From positions 294,709-358,708 of the forward strand of contig NZ_BBUZ01000027.1 in NCBI RefSeq assembly GCF_001417735.1: DNA of 64,000 nucleotides. The letters are read 5' to 3'. Position numbers and translations under genes: made by a program. Below the pieces are notes generated by a model. That model was not told the DNA's origin. It saw only the letters and a list, made by a program, of their open reading frames with translations, and did not search any database. Origin of the DNA: Streptomyces sp. NBRC 110028 (GTDB taxonomy: Bacteria > Actinomycetota > Actinomycetes > Streptomycetales > Streptomycetaceae). Each line of letters opens with the position of its first letter. Within the stretch, counting starts at the first letter, position 1. Below are positions 25,138 to 33,797 of this stretch, in pieces.

Positions 25138-26103
25138 TTACCTGACGTAACCCAGCTCCTTGTCGACCACATTGCGCAGCGGACGGCTCTCGGCCCGGCG
25201 GACCAGGTTGTCCAGGAACAGCTCGGCGAGGTCGTCGCGCCACCGGGTCACCTCACCCGCGGTGTGCGGGGAGACGATGACCCCCGGCAGCTCCCACAGC
25301 GGGGAGGCGGCGGGCAGCGGCTCCCGGGCGAACACGTCCAGCGCGGCGCCGGCCAGCCTGCCGCCGGACAGGGCGTCGACGAGGGCCGGCTCGTCCACCA
25401 GTTGGCCGCGCCCCACGTTGACCAGCCGGGCCCCGGGCTTCATGGCCGCCAGCACCGAGGCGTCCACCATGCCGTGGGTGGCCGGGGTGAGCGGGGCGGC
25501 CAGCACCACGTAATCGGCCTCGCCCAGCCCGGTGCGCAGGGTCGCCGGGCCGTGCACGGTGCCGAAGTCGGGGTCTTCCGCGCGGGGGCTGCGGCCCGCG
25601 CCGCTCACCCGCATGCCGACCGCGCGCAGCAGCCGGGCGACGGCCCGGCCGATGGACCCGGTGCCCCAGACCAGCACGGTGCGGCCGCCGACGCGCTCGC
25701 TGTCGCGCGGCCGCCACCGGCGGCCGCGCTGGTGGTCCCACATGCCGGGGAAGTCCTTGGCCAGGGACAGGATCAGCCCGAGGACGTATTCGGCGATGGG
25801 CTGGTCGTACACCCCGCGCGAGTTGGTGAGCACCACATCCGGGTTGCCGGTCAGCGCGGGAAACAGATACGGGTCCACCCCCGCGGCGGCCACATGCACC
25901 CAGCGGGGGGCCTTCGCGGGATCGCCGGGCCACGCGGCGGCGACGGCCGGGCTCAGCGGCCACCAGGCGAGCAGAACGTCCGCGCCGGGGAGGACCGCCG
26001 GCAGTTCCTCCTCGGTCGCGTACACGGTCCGCGCCAGCGACTCGATCCGCTCCCGGTTGTACGGCAGGTGGTCGTTGTACAGGACGATCAGCCGGTCACC
26101 CAC
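25138..26103 (-). CDS. D-2-hydroxyacid dehydrogenase
   Basis: A 321-residue NAD-dependent dehydrogenase of the D-isomer-specific 2-hydroxyacid family. The Rossmann motif is GTGSIGRAVARLL; the catalytic set is Arg in NVGRGQLVDE, Glu in DVFAREPL and His in SPHTAGE. These enzymes interconvert 2-oxo acids and D-2-hydroxy acids. GTG 26103 has GGGAGG five bases upstream. It is divergent from the MFS/HAD/FAD-oxidase/PucR gene set across a 466-bp region that carries repeated sites. A second, less closely related copy lies at 31739-32707. Link to the same pathway is inferred from position. Confidence 0.92.
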   Translation of the reverse strand: MGDRLIVLYNDHLPYNRERIESLARTVYATEEELPAVLPGADVLLAWWPLSPAVAAAWPGDPAKAPRWVHVAAAGVDPYLFPALTGNPDVVLTNSRGVYDQPIAEYVLGLILSLAKDFPGMWDHQRGRRWRPRDSERVGGRTVLVWGTGSIGRAVARLLRAVGMRVSGAGRSPRAEDPDFGTVHGPATLRTGLGEADYVVLAAPLTPATHGMVDASVLAAMKPGARLVNVGRGQLVDEPALVDALSGGRLAGAALDVFAREPLPAASPLWELPGVIVSPHTAGEVTRWRDDLAELFLDNLVRRAESRPLRNVVDKELGYVR

Positions 26104-26569
26104 GGCCGCCTCCCGACGGCTCGCTCAGGCCGCCCGGGGGCTCACACCGGAGTGTCATGACGGTTCTCCCGAGGTCAGGAAGGGCGCGGAACGGATTCCC
26201 CACACCCTGACCGCACCCGCGCGGAGGGGCAACGGGCACAGTGTCCGCTCCGGCGGGCCGTTGTGGACGCTGTGTCCCTCGCCCCGCCACGATCCGGGAC
26301 CAAAGTCCTGCGCAGCCCCGGTGCGGACCGGGCGTACACAGTGTCCACCACGGGCCGGGCGATGGAACAGGATGGCCGTTGACGGTGCTGGGCGGCTGAA
26401 CCATGGTGAGGGCCATCCATCCGCCCGTCATCTGCCCGTCCCCGGCAGCACACCCCGAGGCCCCCGCCGCGCACCGCACGAATGCTTGACGCCCGATGCC
26501 GCCCCGTGTGCCGCATCGCCCAGCGCCCTCAGCGCCTTAAGTGTCTCCTCGTCCCCAGGAGTCTCAAGC
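26104..26569. promoter_or_regulatory. Divergent regulatory region with repeated CACAGTGTCC sites
   Basis: 466 bp with no credible gene between the divergent D-2-hydroxyacid dehydrogenase and MFS genes. CACAGTGTCC occurs at 26237-26246 and again at 26337-26346, exactly 100 bp apart. In between are two dyads of GGAC/GTCC (26265-26277 with 5-base spacer; 26297-26308 with 4-base spacer). The second decamer extends to the palindrome ACACAGTGT. These are good candidate operators for the local PucR-type regulator, but no binding data exist here. Confidence 0.5.
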
Positions 26570-27943
26570 ATGTCTTCGCCCCCCTCTTCGCACCCCGCCG
26601 AGAAAACCACCACAAGAGCCCGGAGTCTCGACGAAGCCCCCGTCACCGGCTTCCACCGCAGGATGGTCGCCGTCGCCATGGGCGGACCGTTCTGCGACGG
26701 CTATCTGCTGGGCATCATGGGCGTCGCCCTCAGCCTGATCACCCCGGCGCTCAGCCTGGACACCATGTGGGAAGGGCTGATCGCCGCCTCCGTCCTGGTC
26801 GGCGTCTTCATCGGAGGTGCGGTCTTCGGACCGATCACCGACCGGGTCGGCCGCCATCTGATGTATGTGCTCAACCTGATGACCTTCGTGGTCTTCTCCG
26901 CCCTGCAGTTCTTCGTCACCGAGGCGTGGCAGCTGCTGGTGCTGAGGCTGCTGATCGGCATCGCGATCGGCGCCGACTACCCGATCGCGTCGGCCCTGAC
27001 CACCGAGCTGGTGCCGCGCAAGATACGCGGCCCGGCCCTGTCCGGGCTGGTCCTCGCCTGGTGGATCGGCTACGGCGTCAGCTTCTGGGTCGGCTGGCTG
27101 CTGCTGGGCACCGGCGACGACGCCTGGCGCTGGATGCTGGCCTCCGGCGCGGTCCCCGCCGTGATCTTCATGTTCTTCCGCACCGGAGTGCCCGAATCGC
27201 CCCGCTGGCTGGCCTCCCGCGGCCGGGTGGAGGAGGCCAAGGAGGTCGTGCGCCGCCATCTCCGCCAGGAGGTCAGCACCGAGGAACTGCTCGCCGAGAG
27301 CGGCCGGCCGCGGCGTGGCGGCTCGGGTCTGGGCAACCTGGTGGAGATCTTCCGCCGTGGCTACGCGGTCCCCGCCCTGTTCTGTTCGGTGTTCTGGATC
27401 TGCCAGGTGGCGCCCGCCTTCGCCGTACGGTCCTTCCAGCCGCAGATGCTGGAGTCGTTCGGGGTGGGCAGCACCTTCGGCGCCAGCGCGCTCATCACCA
27501 CGATCGCGGTGGCGGGTACGGCGGTCGGGCTGCTCGTGGTCAATCGGATCGGCCGGCGGCCCCTCCTCATCGGCAGCTTCGCCTGCATCAACGTCTGCCT
27601 CATCGCCCTGATCGTGCTGCCCCTGCACTACGCGTTCCTGGTGGTCGCCCTCTTCGCCGGGTTCCAGTTCTTCGAGGCGGCGGGCAGCGGACTGCAGTTC
27701 GTCTACCCGAGCGAGCTGTTCCCCACCGACCTGCGCGCCACCGGCGTCGGCGTCGCCACCGCCATGAGCCGGGTCGGCTCCGCCTCCAGCACCTTCCTGC
27801 TCCCCATGCTCACCACCGACTTCGGCGTCCGCGGCACCCTCGCGATGGGCGTGGGCATCACCCTCATCGGCCTCGTGGCCTGCATCGTTCTCGCCCCCGA
27901 GACCAAGGACCTGGGCCTGGCGGAAGCCAGCCGCCGCACCTGA
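26570..27943 (+). CDS. MFS transporter (sugar/aromatic-acid:proton symporter type)
   Basis: A 457-residue major facilitator with twelve predicted transmembrane segments. The loop motif GPITDRVGRHLMYVLN (TM2-3), the PESPRWLASRGR segment after TM6 and VNRIGRRPLL (TM8-9) are typical of the sugar porter/metabolite:H+ symporter branch that includes shikimate and benzoate importers. ATG 26570 has AGGAG eight bases upstream. It is the first gene of a likely operon with the HAD enzyme (21-bp gap) and the FAD oxidase (38-bp gap), which suggests that it imports their substrate. The substrate is not predictable from sequence. Confidence 0.9.
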   Translation: MSSPPSSHPAEKTTTRARSLDEAPVTGFHRRMVAVAMGGPFCDGYLLGIMGVALSLITPALSLDTMWEGLIAASVLVGVFIGGAVFGPITDRVGRHLMYVLNLMTFVVFSALQFFVTEAWQLLVLRLLIGIAIGADYPIASALTTELVPRKIRGPALSGLVLAWWIGYGVSFWVGWLLLGTGDDAWRWMLASGAVPAVIFMFFRTGVPESPRWLASRGRVEEAKEVVRRHLRQEVSTEELLAESGRPRRGGSGLGNLVEIFRRGYAVPALFCSVFWICQVAPAFAVRSFQPQMLESFGVGSTFGASALITTIAVAGTAVGLLVVNRIGRRPLLIGSFACINVCLIALIVLPLHYAFLVVALFAGFQFFEAAGSGLQFVYPSELFPTDLRATGVGVATAMSRVGSASSTFLLPMLTTDFGVRGTLAMGVGITLIGLVACIVLAPETKDLGLAEASRRT

Positions 27944-27964
27944 ACCCCCTGAAAGGAAACCCCC

Positions 27965-28630
27965 ATGCGCAAGCTCGTCTCCTTCGACTGCTACCGCACC
28001 CTCATCAACTTCGACACCCAGAGCGCCACCCACGAGATCGTCAAGGACCGGCTCGCCGAGTACGGCGTCGACCCCAAGCAGTTCCACCACGACGCGTACG
28101 TGATGCGTTTCCAGGGCGTCGTGGACCATTACCGCCCGTACCGGGAGACCGTCCGCCGCACCCTGCACAACGTCATGCTGCTGCACGGCCTGCCCTACCG
28201 CGACGAGGACGGCGAGGCACTGATCGAGGCCATCAAGCGGTTCAAGCCGTTCCGCGAGGTCCCCGACGCGCTGCGCCGCCTCAAGGGCGAATACGACATC
28301 GCCATCCTCTCCAACAGCGAGGACGACCTGATCACCTACGCCGTCGACGAGCTGGGCGTGGAGTGGGACTACGTCCTCACCGCCGAGCAGGCGGGCGCGT
28401 TCAAGCCGCTGCCGCAGGCCTTCGAATACCTCATGAAGGCCACCGGGCGGGGCCCCGCGGACATCATCCACACCGCCCAGGGCTGGGAGTACGACATCAT
28501 GCCGACCAAGCGGTACGAGGGCATGCGGCGGATCTGGGTCAACCGGTACGGCTTCCCCGGTTCGGCCGCCTACCAGCCGTACGAGGAGATCAAGGACCTG
28601 TCCGAGCTGCCCGGCCTGCTCGGCGTCTGA
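27965..28630 (+). CDS. HAD-type hydrolase, haloacid dehalogenase type II-like
   Basis: A 221-residue haloacid-dehalogenase-fold protein. The nucleophile is in SFDCYRTL, where the residue two after the Asp is Tyr rather than the acid Asp of phosphatases; that is the pattern of type II L-2-haloacid dehalogenases. Further motifs are ILSNSED, AGAFKPLPQAFEYL with the conserved Lys, and the final QGWEYDIMP. It has AAAGGA upstream of ATG 27965. It is flanked by an importer and an FAD oxidase in one operon. Dehalogenation or hydrolysis of a small organic acid is plausible. Confidence 0.88.
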   Translation: MRKLVSFDCYRTLINFDTQSATHEIVKDRLAEYGVDPKQFHHDAYVMRFQGVVDHYRPYRETVRRTLHNVMLLHGLPYRDEDGEALIEAIKRFKPFREVPDALRRLKGEYDIAILSNSEDDLITYAVDELGVEWDYVLTAEQAGAFKPLPQAFEYLMKATGRGPADIIHTAQGWEYDIMPTKRYEGMRRIWVNRYGFPGSAAYQPYEEIKDLSELPGLLGV

Positions 28631-28668
28631 CCCGGCTCCCGGCCGTCCCCACACCGCGAGAGGACCCC

Positions 28669-30051
28669 ATGTCCGCCACCACGGCACCGGTCAACGGGCG
28701 CGTCGCCCACTGGTTCGCCGAACTGCCCGCCCCCCGCCCGGCGCTGCCCGGCGACCGCGACGCCGACGTGTGCGTCGTGGGCGCCGGAATGACCGGGCTG
28801 TGGACCGCCTACTACCTCAAGCAGGCCGACCCGTCGCTGCGCATCACGGTCCTGGAAGCCGAATTCGCCGGCTTCGGAGCCTCCGGCCGCAACGGCGGCT
28901 GGGCCTCCGGCCTCATCCCCGGCGCCCGCGACCGGCTGGCCCGCACCTACGGCCGCGACGCCGTCCTGGACTGGCAGCGGGCCATGAACGAGGCCGTGGA
29001 CGAGGTCATCGCCGTCGCCGCGCGCGAGGGCATCGACGCCGACATCGTCAAGGGCGGCACCCTGCGCGTCGCCCGCACCCCCGCCCAGGCCACCCGGCTG
29101 CGGCACAAGACCGAGCAGGACCACGAGTGGGGGGTGCCGGAATCCGTCCTGCTCACCCCCGCGGAGTCCGCCCGGCACATCGCCATCGACGGGGTCACGG
29201 CGGGCGCGTACACCCCGCACTGCGCCCGGCTGCAGCCCGCGGCCCTGGTGCGGGGGCTCGCCGAGACGGTGGAACGGCTCGGCGTCACGATCTACGAGAA
29301 GTCCCCCGTCACCGCCATCGAGCCGGGCCGCGCGCTCACCGCACACGGCACGGTCCGCGCCCCGGTGGTGCTCCGCGCGACCGAGGGCTTCACCGCCTCC
29401 CTCAAGGGACTGCGGCGGGCCTGGCTCCCGATGAACAGCTCGATGATCGTCACCGAACCGCTGCCCGAGGAGATCTGGAAGGAGATCGGCTGGGAGGGCC
29501 GGGAAACCCTCGGCGACACCGCGCACGGCCACATGTACGCCCAGCGCACCCCGGACGACCGGATCGCGATCGGCGGGCGCGGCGTGCCGTACCGCTTCGC
29601 CTCCCGCACCGACGACTCGGGCCGGGTCAGCGATCGTACGATTCTCCAGCTCACCCGGACCCTCCAGCGGATGCTGCCGCAGACCACCGGCGCCCGGGTC
29701 GACCACGCCTGGTGCGGGGTCCTCGCCGTACCCCGCGACTGGTCGGCCACCGTCGGCCTGGACCGGGCCACCGGCGTCGGCTGGGCGGGCGGCTACGTCG
29801 GCCACGGTGTCACCTCCACCAACCTGGCCGCCCGCACCCTCACCGACCTGGTGCTGAAGCGGGACACCCGGCTGACCCGGCTGCCCTGGACCGGGCACCG
29901 CCCGGGCACCTGGGAGCCGGAGCCGTTCCGCTGGCTCGGGGTGCGCGGACTGTACGTCGCCTACCGGCTGGCGGACCGGCACGAGGCGGGCGGCCGCACC
30001 CGTACCTCGCCCATCGCCACCGTCGCCGACCTCATCGCCCGCCGGCCCTGA
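28669..30051 (+). CDS. FAD-dependent oxidoreductase (DAO family, amine/amino acid oxidase-like)
   Basis: A 460-residue flavoenzyme of the D-amino-acid-oxidase family. It opens with the FAD-binding motif VCVVGAGMTGLWTAYYL and EAEFAGFGASGRNGGWASG, the latter typical of gamma-glutamylputrescine oxidase (PuuB)-like enzymes. The C-terminal GWAGGYVGHGVTSTNLAART closes the FAD site. ATG 28669 has AGAGGA four bases upstream. It is third in the importer/HAD operon, followed by the PucR gene after 99 bp. Such enzymes oxidise secondary or primary amines and N-alkyl amino acids; the exact substrate is unknown. Confidence 0.9.
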   Translation: MSATTAPVNGRVAHWFAELPAPRPALPGDRDADVCVVGAGMTGLWTAYYLKQADPSLRITVLEAEFAGFGASGRNGGWASGLIPGARDRLARTYGRDAVLDWQRAMNEAVDEVIAVAAREGIDADIVKGGTLRVARTPAQATRLRHKTEQDHEWGVPESVLLTPAESARHIAIDGVTAGAYTPHCARLQPAALVRGLAETVERLGVTIYEKSPVTAIEPGRALTAHGTVRAPVVLRATEGFTASLKGLRRAWLPMNSSMIVTEPLPEEIWKEIGWEGRETLGDTAHGHMYAQRTPDDRIAIGGRGVPYRFASRTDDSGRVSDRTILQLTRTLQRMLPQTTGARVDHAWCGVLAVPRDWSATVGLDRATGVGWAGGYVGHGVTSTNLAARTLTDLVLKRDTRLTRLPWTGHRPGTWEPEPFRWLGVRGLYVAYRLADRHEAGGRTRTSPIATVADLIARRP

Positions 30052-30150
30052 GATCCTGGAGTCCCGGCGCCCCGCCTCCCCGGGGGCCGCCGGGACGTCC
30101 CGGACATCCGCCCGCCACCGCGGGCACAGCGCAGGGAGGGAGCGGGCCGG

Positions 30151-31752
30151 ATGGCATTGCTCACCGTCGCCGACGTACTGCGGCTGCCCGTGATCGCCGC
30201 GGGGCTGCCCCGGGTCATGGCCGGCGAGGACCGGCTGAACCGCCCCGTGCGATGGGTCCACGTCACCGAACTGCTGGACCCGGCGTCGTTCCTGGAGGGC
30301 GGCGAGCTGGTGCTCACCACCGGCATGCCCCAGCCCAACGACCCCACCCGGCTGCGCGGCTACGCCGACCAACTCGCCGACGTCGGCGCGGCGGGGCTGG
30401 TCGTGGAGCTGGGCCGCCGCTACCAGCAGGTGCCCCCGGATCTGGTGGCCGCCTGCCGGGCCCGGGACCTGCCGCTGATCGTGCTCTCCCACGGCATCCG
30501 GTTCATCGAGGTCACCCAGACCGTCCACGCGCTGATCCTGGACGCCCAGGGCGAACTGCTGCGCCGCTCCCACCAGGTCCACGAACTCTTCACCGACCTG
30601 ACCCTGCGCGGCGCCCGGCCCGAGGAACTGGTCCAGGTCGCGGCCGACCTGATGGGACGGTCGGTGGTGCTGGAGAACCTGGTGCACCACGCCATGATCG
30701 TCTGTACGGCGGGCCCTCCCGGCGGCCAGATACTGCAGGCGTGGCAGCGCCGCTCCCGCGCCACGCCCACCCCCGACCACACGGCGCCCAGCGGACCCGA
30801 GGGCTGGCTGGTGGCCCCCGTCGAACACGCCGGGCAGCGCTGGGGGCGCCTGGTCGCGCTGCCCGGCCAGACCGGCCCGGCCTCCGGACCCGAGCACACC
30901 CTGATCCTCCGGCGCGCCGCCACCGCCCTCACCCTGGCCCGGATGACCGGCCACACCCAGTGGGACCGGCAGGCCCGCGCCTCGGCCCTGCTGGAGCTGC
31001 GGCACGCACAACCCCTGAGCCGCACCGAGTCCCGCATCCGGGTCGAGGCCCTCGGCCTGCCGACCGTCGGCCACCTCTTCATCGCCCTGGCTCTTCGCCA
31101 CCGGCCCGACGCCGCCGACCGCGCCGACCTCGACAGCCGGGTCGGGGATGACCTGCGCGGCGCCGGAATCCACGCCCTGGTCGGCAGGCTCTCCCCGGAC
31201 CGCACCGGCGTCCTGCTCACCCTGCCGCTCGCCGCCGCGTGGCAGCCCGTCGTGGAGCGCATCGGCCGGGTCACCGAGGAGACGCTCGGCGAGGAAGCCG
31301 TCCTCGCGGTCGGCCCCGGCGTGACCGCGCTCGACCAGGTGGCGCGGTCGTTCCGGCAGGCCGAGGAGGTCGCGGACGCCATCGGCCCGAGCACGCCGCG
31401 GCGCCCGTTCCACGTGTCCGCGGACCTCGGGCTGCCGGAACTGCTGTACACCCTGCGCGGCGACACCCGCGTCCAGAACTATGTGGAGCGGCAGCTCGGC
31501 CGGCTGATGCAGCACGACGAACGGCACGGCGGCGACCTGCTGGCCATCCTGCGCCAGTACCTCGACGCCGCGGGCAACAAATCGGTCGCCGCCAAACAGG
31601 CCGGACTGTCCCGGCAGGCCTTCTACCAGCGCCTGCACACCATCGAGCGGCTGGTCGGCGGCCACCTGGAGTCCGGCGCCGAGCGCTCACGGCTCCACGT
31701 CGCCGTCATGGCCCTGGACACCCTGAACCCCGCGCCGCCTACCGCGCGGTGA
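30151..31752 (+). CDS. PucR-family transcriptional regulator
   Basis: A 533-residue regulator. Residues 1-120 match the PucR N-terminal domain (LTVADVLRLPVIAAGLPRVMAG, VRWVHVTELLDP). The middle has a GGDEF-like degenerate segment. The C-terminal PucR helix-turn-helix (LLAILRQYLDAAGNKSVAAKQAGLSRQAFYQRLHTIERL) occupies about residues 465-505. PucR proteins activate purine, amino acid or amine degradation genes in response to a pathway compound. GGGAGGGAG precedes ATG 30151. It likely controls the importer/HAD/oxidase operon just upstream. Its 3' end overlaps the convergent dehydrogenase gene by 14 bp. Confidence 0.92.
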   Translation: MALLTVADVLRLPVIAAGLPRVMAGEDRLNRPVRWVHVTELLDPASFLEGGELVLTTGMPQPNDPTRLRGYADQLADVGAAGLVVELGRRYQQVPPDLVAACRARDLPLIVLSHGIRFIEVTQTVHALILDAQGELLRRSHQVHELFTDLTLRGARPEELVQVAADLMGRSVVLENLVHHAMIVCTAGPPGGQILQAWQRRSRATPTPDHTAPSGPEGWLVAPVEHAGQRWGRLVALPGQTGPASGPEHTLILRRAATALTLARMTGHTQWDRQARASALLELRHAQPLSRTESRIRVEALGLPTVGHLFIALALRHRPDAADRADLDSRVGDDLRGAGIHALVGRLSPDRTGVLLTLPLAAAWQPVVERIGRVTEETLGEEAVLAVGPGVTALDQVARSFRQAEEVADAIGPSTPRRPFHVSADLGLPELLYTLRGDTRVQNYVERQLGRLMQHDERHGGDLLAILRQYLDAAGNKSVAAKQAGLSRQAFYQRLHTIERLVGGHLESGAERSRLHVAVMALDTLNPAPPTAR

Positions 31753-32707
31753 GGACGCGGACCGGCTCCCCCGCGAGATAGGCGCGGATGTCCTCCACCG
31801 CGTCGCGGTAGTAGCCCTCGTAGTTGCGCCGGGTCACATAGCCCAGATGCGGGGTGCCGAGCAGATTCGGCAGCGTACGGAACGGGTGCTCCGGCCCCAG
31901 CGGCTCCTCGTCGAACACATCGACCCCCGCGCCCGCGATCCAGCCGCCCCGCAGGGCGTCCGCGAGCGCCGCCTGGTCCACGATGGCCGCGCGGGAGGTG
32001 TTCACGAGATACGCCGTGGGGCGCATCCGCCGCAGCTCCGGCTCACCGAGCAGCCCCCGGGTGCGGTCGCCGAGCACCAGATGCACCGAGACCACATCGC
32101 TGGTCTCCAGCAACTCCTCCAGGGAGGAGACGAACCCGACGCCCTCCGCCGCCGCCCGCGCAGGTGTGAGGTTCTGGCTCCAGGCGGCCACGTCCATGCC
32201 GAACGCCTGGCCGATCCGCGCCACCTTGGTGCCGATCTTGCCCAGGCCCAGCAGGCCGAGCCGACGGCCGTGCAGATCCATGCCGACCGTGCTCTGCCAC
32301 GGCCCGCCGTTCCGCAGCGCCGTGCTCTCCGCCACCAGGTGGCGGGCCAGACCGAGGATCAGCGCCCAGGTCAGCTCGACGGGCGGCTCGGAGGAGCTGG
32401 CCGTGCCGCACACGGTGACCCCGTGCCGGGCGGCCGCCTCCAGATCGACGGACGCGTTGCGCATCCCGGTGGTGACGAGCAGCCTGAGCCGGGGCAGCCG
32501 GGCGAACAGCTCCGCGGGGAACGGGGTGCGCTCCCGCATGATGACCACGATCTCGCAGTCCCCGATCGCCTCGGCCAGCGCCTCCCGGTCGGTGAAGTGG
32601 CGCTGGTGCGACACCACCTCCACCGCGTCCCGGACACCCGACCAGTCGGCCGAGGACAGGGCCACGTCCTGGAAGTCGTCGAGCACGGCACAGCGCAGTT
32701 TCATCAT
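31739..32707 (-). CDS. D-2-hydroxyacid dehydrogenase (second copy)
   Basis: A 322-residue NAD-dependent D-2-hydroxyacid dehydrogenase. Motifs: GLLGLGKIGTKVARIGQAFGM for NAD, Arg in VNTSRAAIVDQ, Glu in VFDEEPL, His in TPHLGYV. The TSRA and HLGY variants place it in the phosphoglycerate/glyoxylate-reductase-like branch, distinct from the 25138-26103 gene. Two adjacent ATG codons (32707, 32704) follow GAGG. It is divergent from the ketopantoate-reductase-like gene (70-bp gap) and convergent with pucR. A role in processing an oxo or hydroxy acid from the same catabolic block is inferred. Confidence 0.92.
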   Translation of the reverse strand: MMKLRCAVLDDFQDVALSSADWSGVRDAVEVVSHQRHFTDREALAEAIGDCEIVVIMRERTPFPAELFARLPRLRLLVTTGMRNASVDLEAAARHGVTVCGTASSSEPPVELTWALILGLARHLVAESTALRNGGPWQSTVGMDLHGRRLGLLGLGKIGTKVARIGQAFGMDVAAWSQNLTPARAAAEGVGFVSSLEELLETSDVVSVHLVLGDRTRGLLGEPELRRMRPTAYLVNTSRAAIVDQAALADALRGGWIAGAGVDVFDEEPLGPEHPFRTLPNLLGTPHLGYVTRRNYEGYYRDAVEDIRAYLAGEPVRVLTAR

Positions 32708-32777
32708 TCCACCTCGGGCTCTTCCAACAGGTCCGTGCAGGTACGTTGTTTCTACCACCCACGGGGAAAGGGTCCTG

Positions 32778-33797
32778 GTGCGATACATCATCATCGGAGC
32801 GGGCGCGGTCGGCGGATCGATCGGCGCCCGGCTCCACCTCGCCGGTCACGACGTCGTCCTGGTGGCGCGCGGCGCGCACCACGAGGCGCTGCGCGAACGC
32901 GGACTGCGCTTCACGGCGCCCGAGTCCACCCACGAGGTCCCGGCGCCCGCCGCCACCGGGCCCGAGGGCGTCGAACTGGGCCCCGACGACGTGCTCGTCC
33001 TCGCCGTGAAGACCCAGGACAGCGCGGCGGCGCTGGACGCCTGGGCGCCGCGCCCGGTCACCGGCGGCGGCACCGCGGGGGAGCGGCTGCCGCTGCTGTG
33101 CGCCCAGAACGGGGTGGAGAACGAGCGGTTGGCGCTGCGCCGCTTCCGCCGGGTCTACGGCGTGTGCGTCTGGATGCCCTCGACCTACCTGGAGCCGGGG
33201 CTGGTCGCCGCGCCGTGTGCCCCGTACACCGGGATCCTCAGCCTGGGCCGCTATCCGTCCGGAGCGGACGACACCGTCCGGCGGGTGGCCGCGGACCTGG
33301 AGAAGTCCGTGTTCCTCGCGCCGGTCGTACCGGACGTGATGCGCTGGAAGTACGCCAAGCTCATCAACAACCTCGTCAACGCCGTCGAGGCGATCTGCGG
33401 GCCGCTCGTCTCGGACGAGGCCCAGGCCCTCGGCGCCCGGGCGAAGGCCGAGGGGGTCGCGGTCCTCGACGCCGCGGGCATCGCCCACGCCGACGCCGCC
33501 GAACAGGCCGCGCTCCGCTCCGGAAAGGTGGAGATACGGCCCGCCGACGGCGTGGAGCGCGGTGGCGGCTCCTCGTGGCAGAGCCTGACCCGGGGGACCG
33601 GCACCATCGAGGCGGACTACCTCAACGGCGAGATCGTGCTCCTCGCACGCGAACACGGCATCCCGGCCCCGGTCAACGAGACGCTGCAGCGGATCGCGGG
33701 CGCCTGCGCCCGGGAACGCCGCGCGCCGGGCAGCATGACTCCCGAAGCGCTGACCGCCCTCATCGACGCCGCAGCGTCTCCCCCAACACCTCGGTGA
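32778..33797 (+). CDS. Ketopantoate reductase-family oxidoreductase (PanE/ApbA-like)
   Basis: A 339-residue NADP-dependent reductase of the PanE/ApbA family. It begins at the Rossmann motif RYIIIGAGAVGGSIGARL; CAQNGVENE and the C-domain catalytic Lys in RWKYAKLINNLVNAVEA are visible. True pantothenate-pathway PanE is possible, but the gene sits in a catabolic block away from panB/panC. Reduction of another 2-oxo acid is therefore equally likely, and no symbol is given. GTG 32778 starts directly at the first strand. Its last 38 bp overlap the convergent alpha/beta hydrolase gene. Confidence 0.88.
   Translation: MRYIIIGAGAVGGSIGARLHLAGHDVVLVARGAHHEALRERGLRFTAPESTHEVPAPAATGPEGVELGPDDVLVLAVKTQDSAAALDAWAPRPVTGGGTAGERLPLLCAQNGVENERLALRRFRRVYGVCVWMPSTYLEPGLVAAPCAPYTGILSLGRYPSGADDTVRRVAADLEKSVFLAPVVPDVMRWKYAKLINNLVNAVEAICGPLVSDEAQALGARAKAEGVAVLDAAGIAHADAAEQAALRSGKVEIRPADGVERGGGSSWQSLTRGTGTIEADYLNGEIVLLAREHGIPAPVNETLQRIAGACARERRAPGSMTPEALTALIDAAASPPTPR

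Noticed and set aside
26096..26479. A 127-codon minus-strand frame in the divergent regulatory region
   Set aside because: No ribosome site, no family resemblance, and it covers repeated operator-like sites and the end of the dehydrogenase gene.
26564..28687. A 707-codon open frame on the minus strand opposite the MFS and HAD genes
   Set aside because: It is antisense to two well-supported genes. Long antisense frames are expected where G/C-rich third positions suppress stops, and its translation has no recognisable domain.
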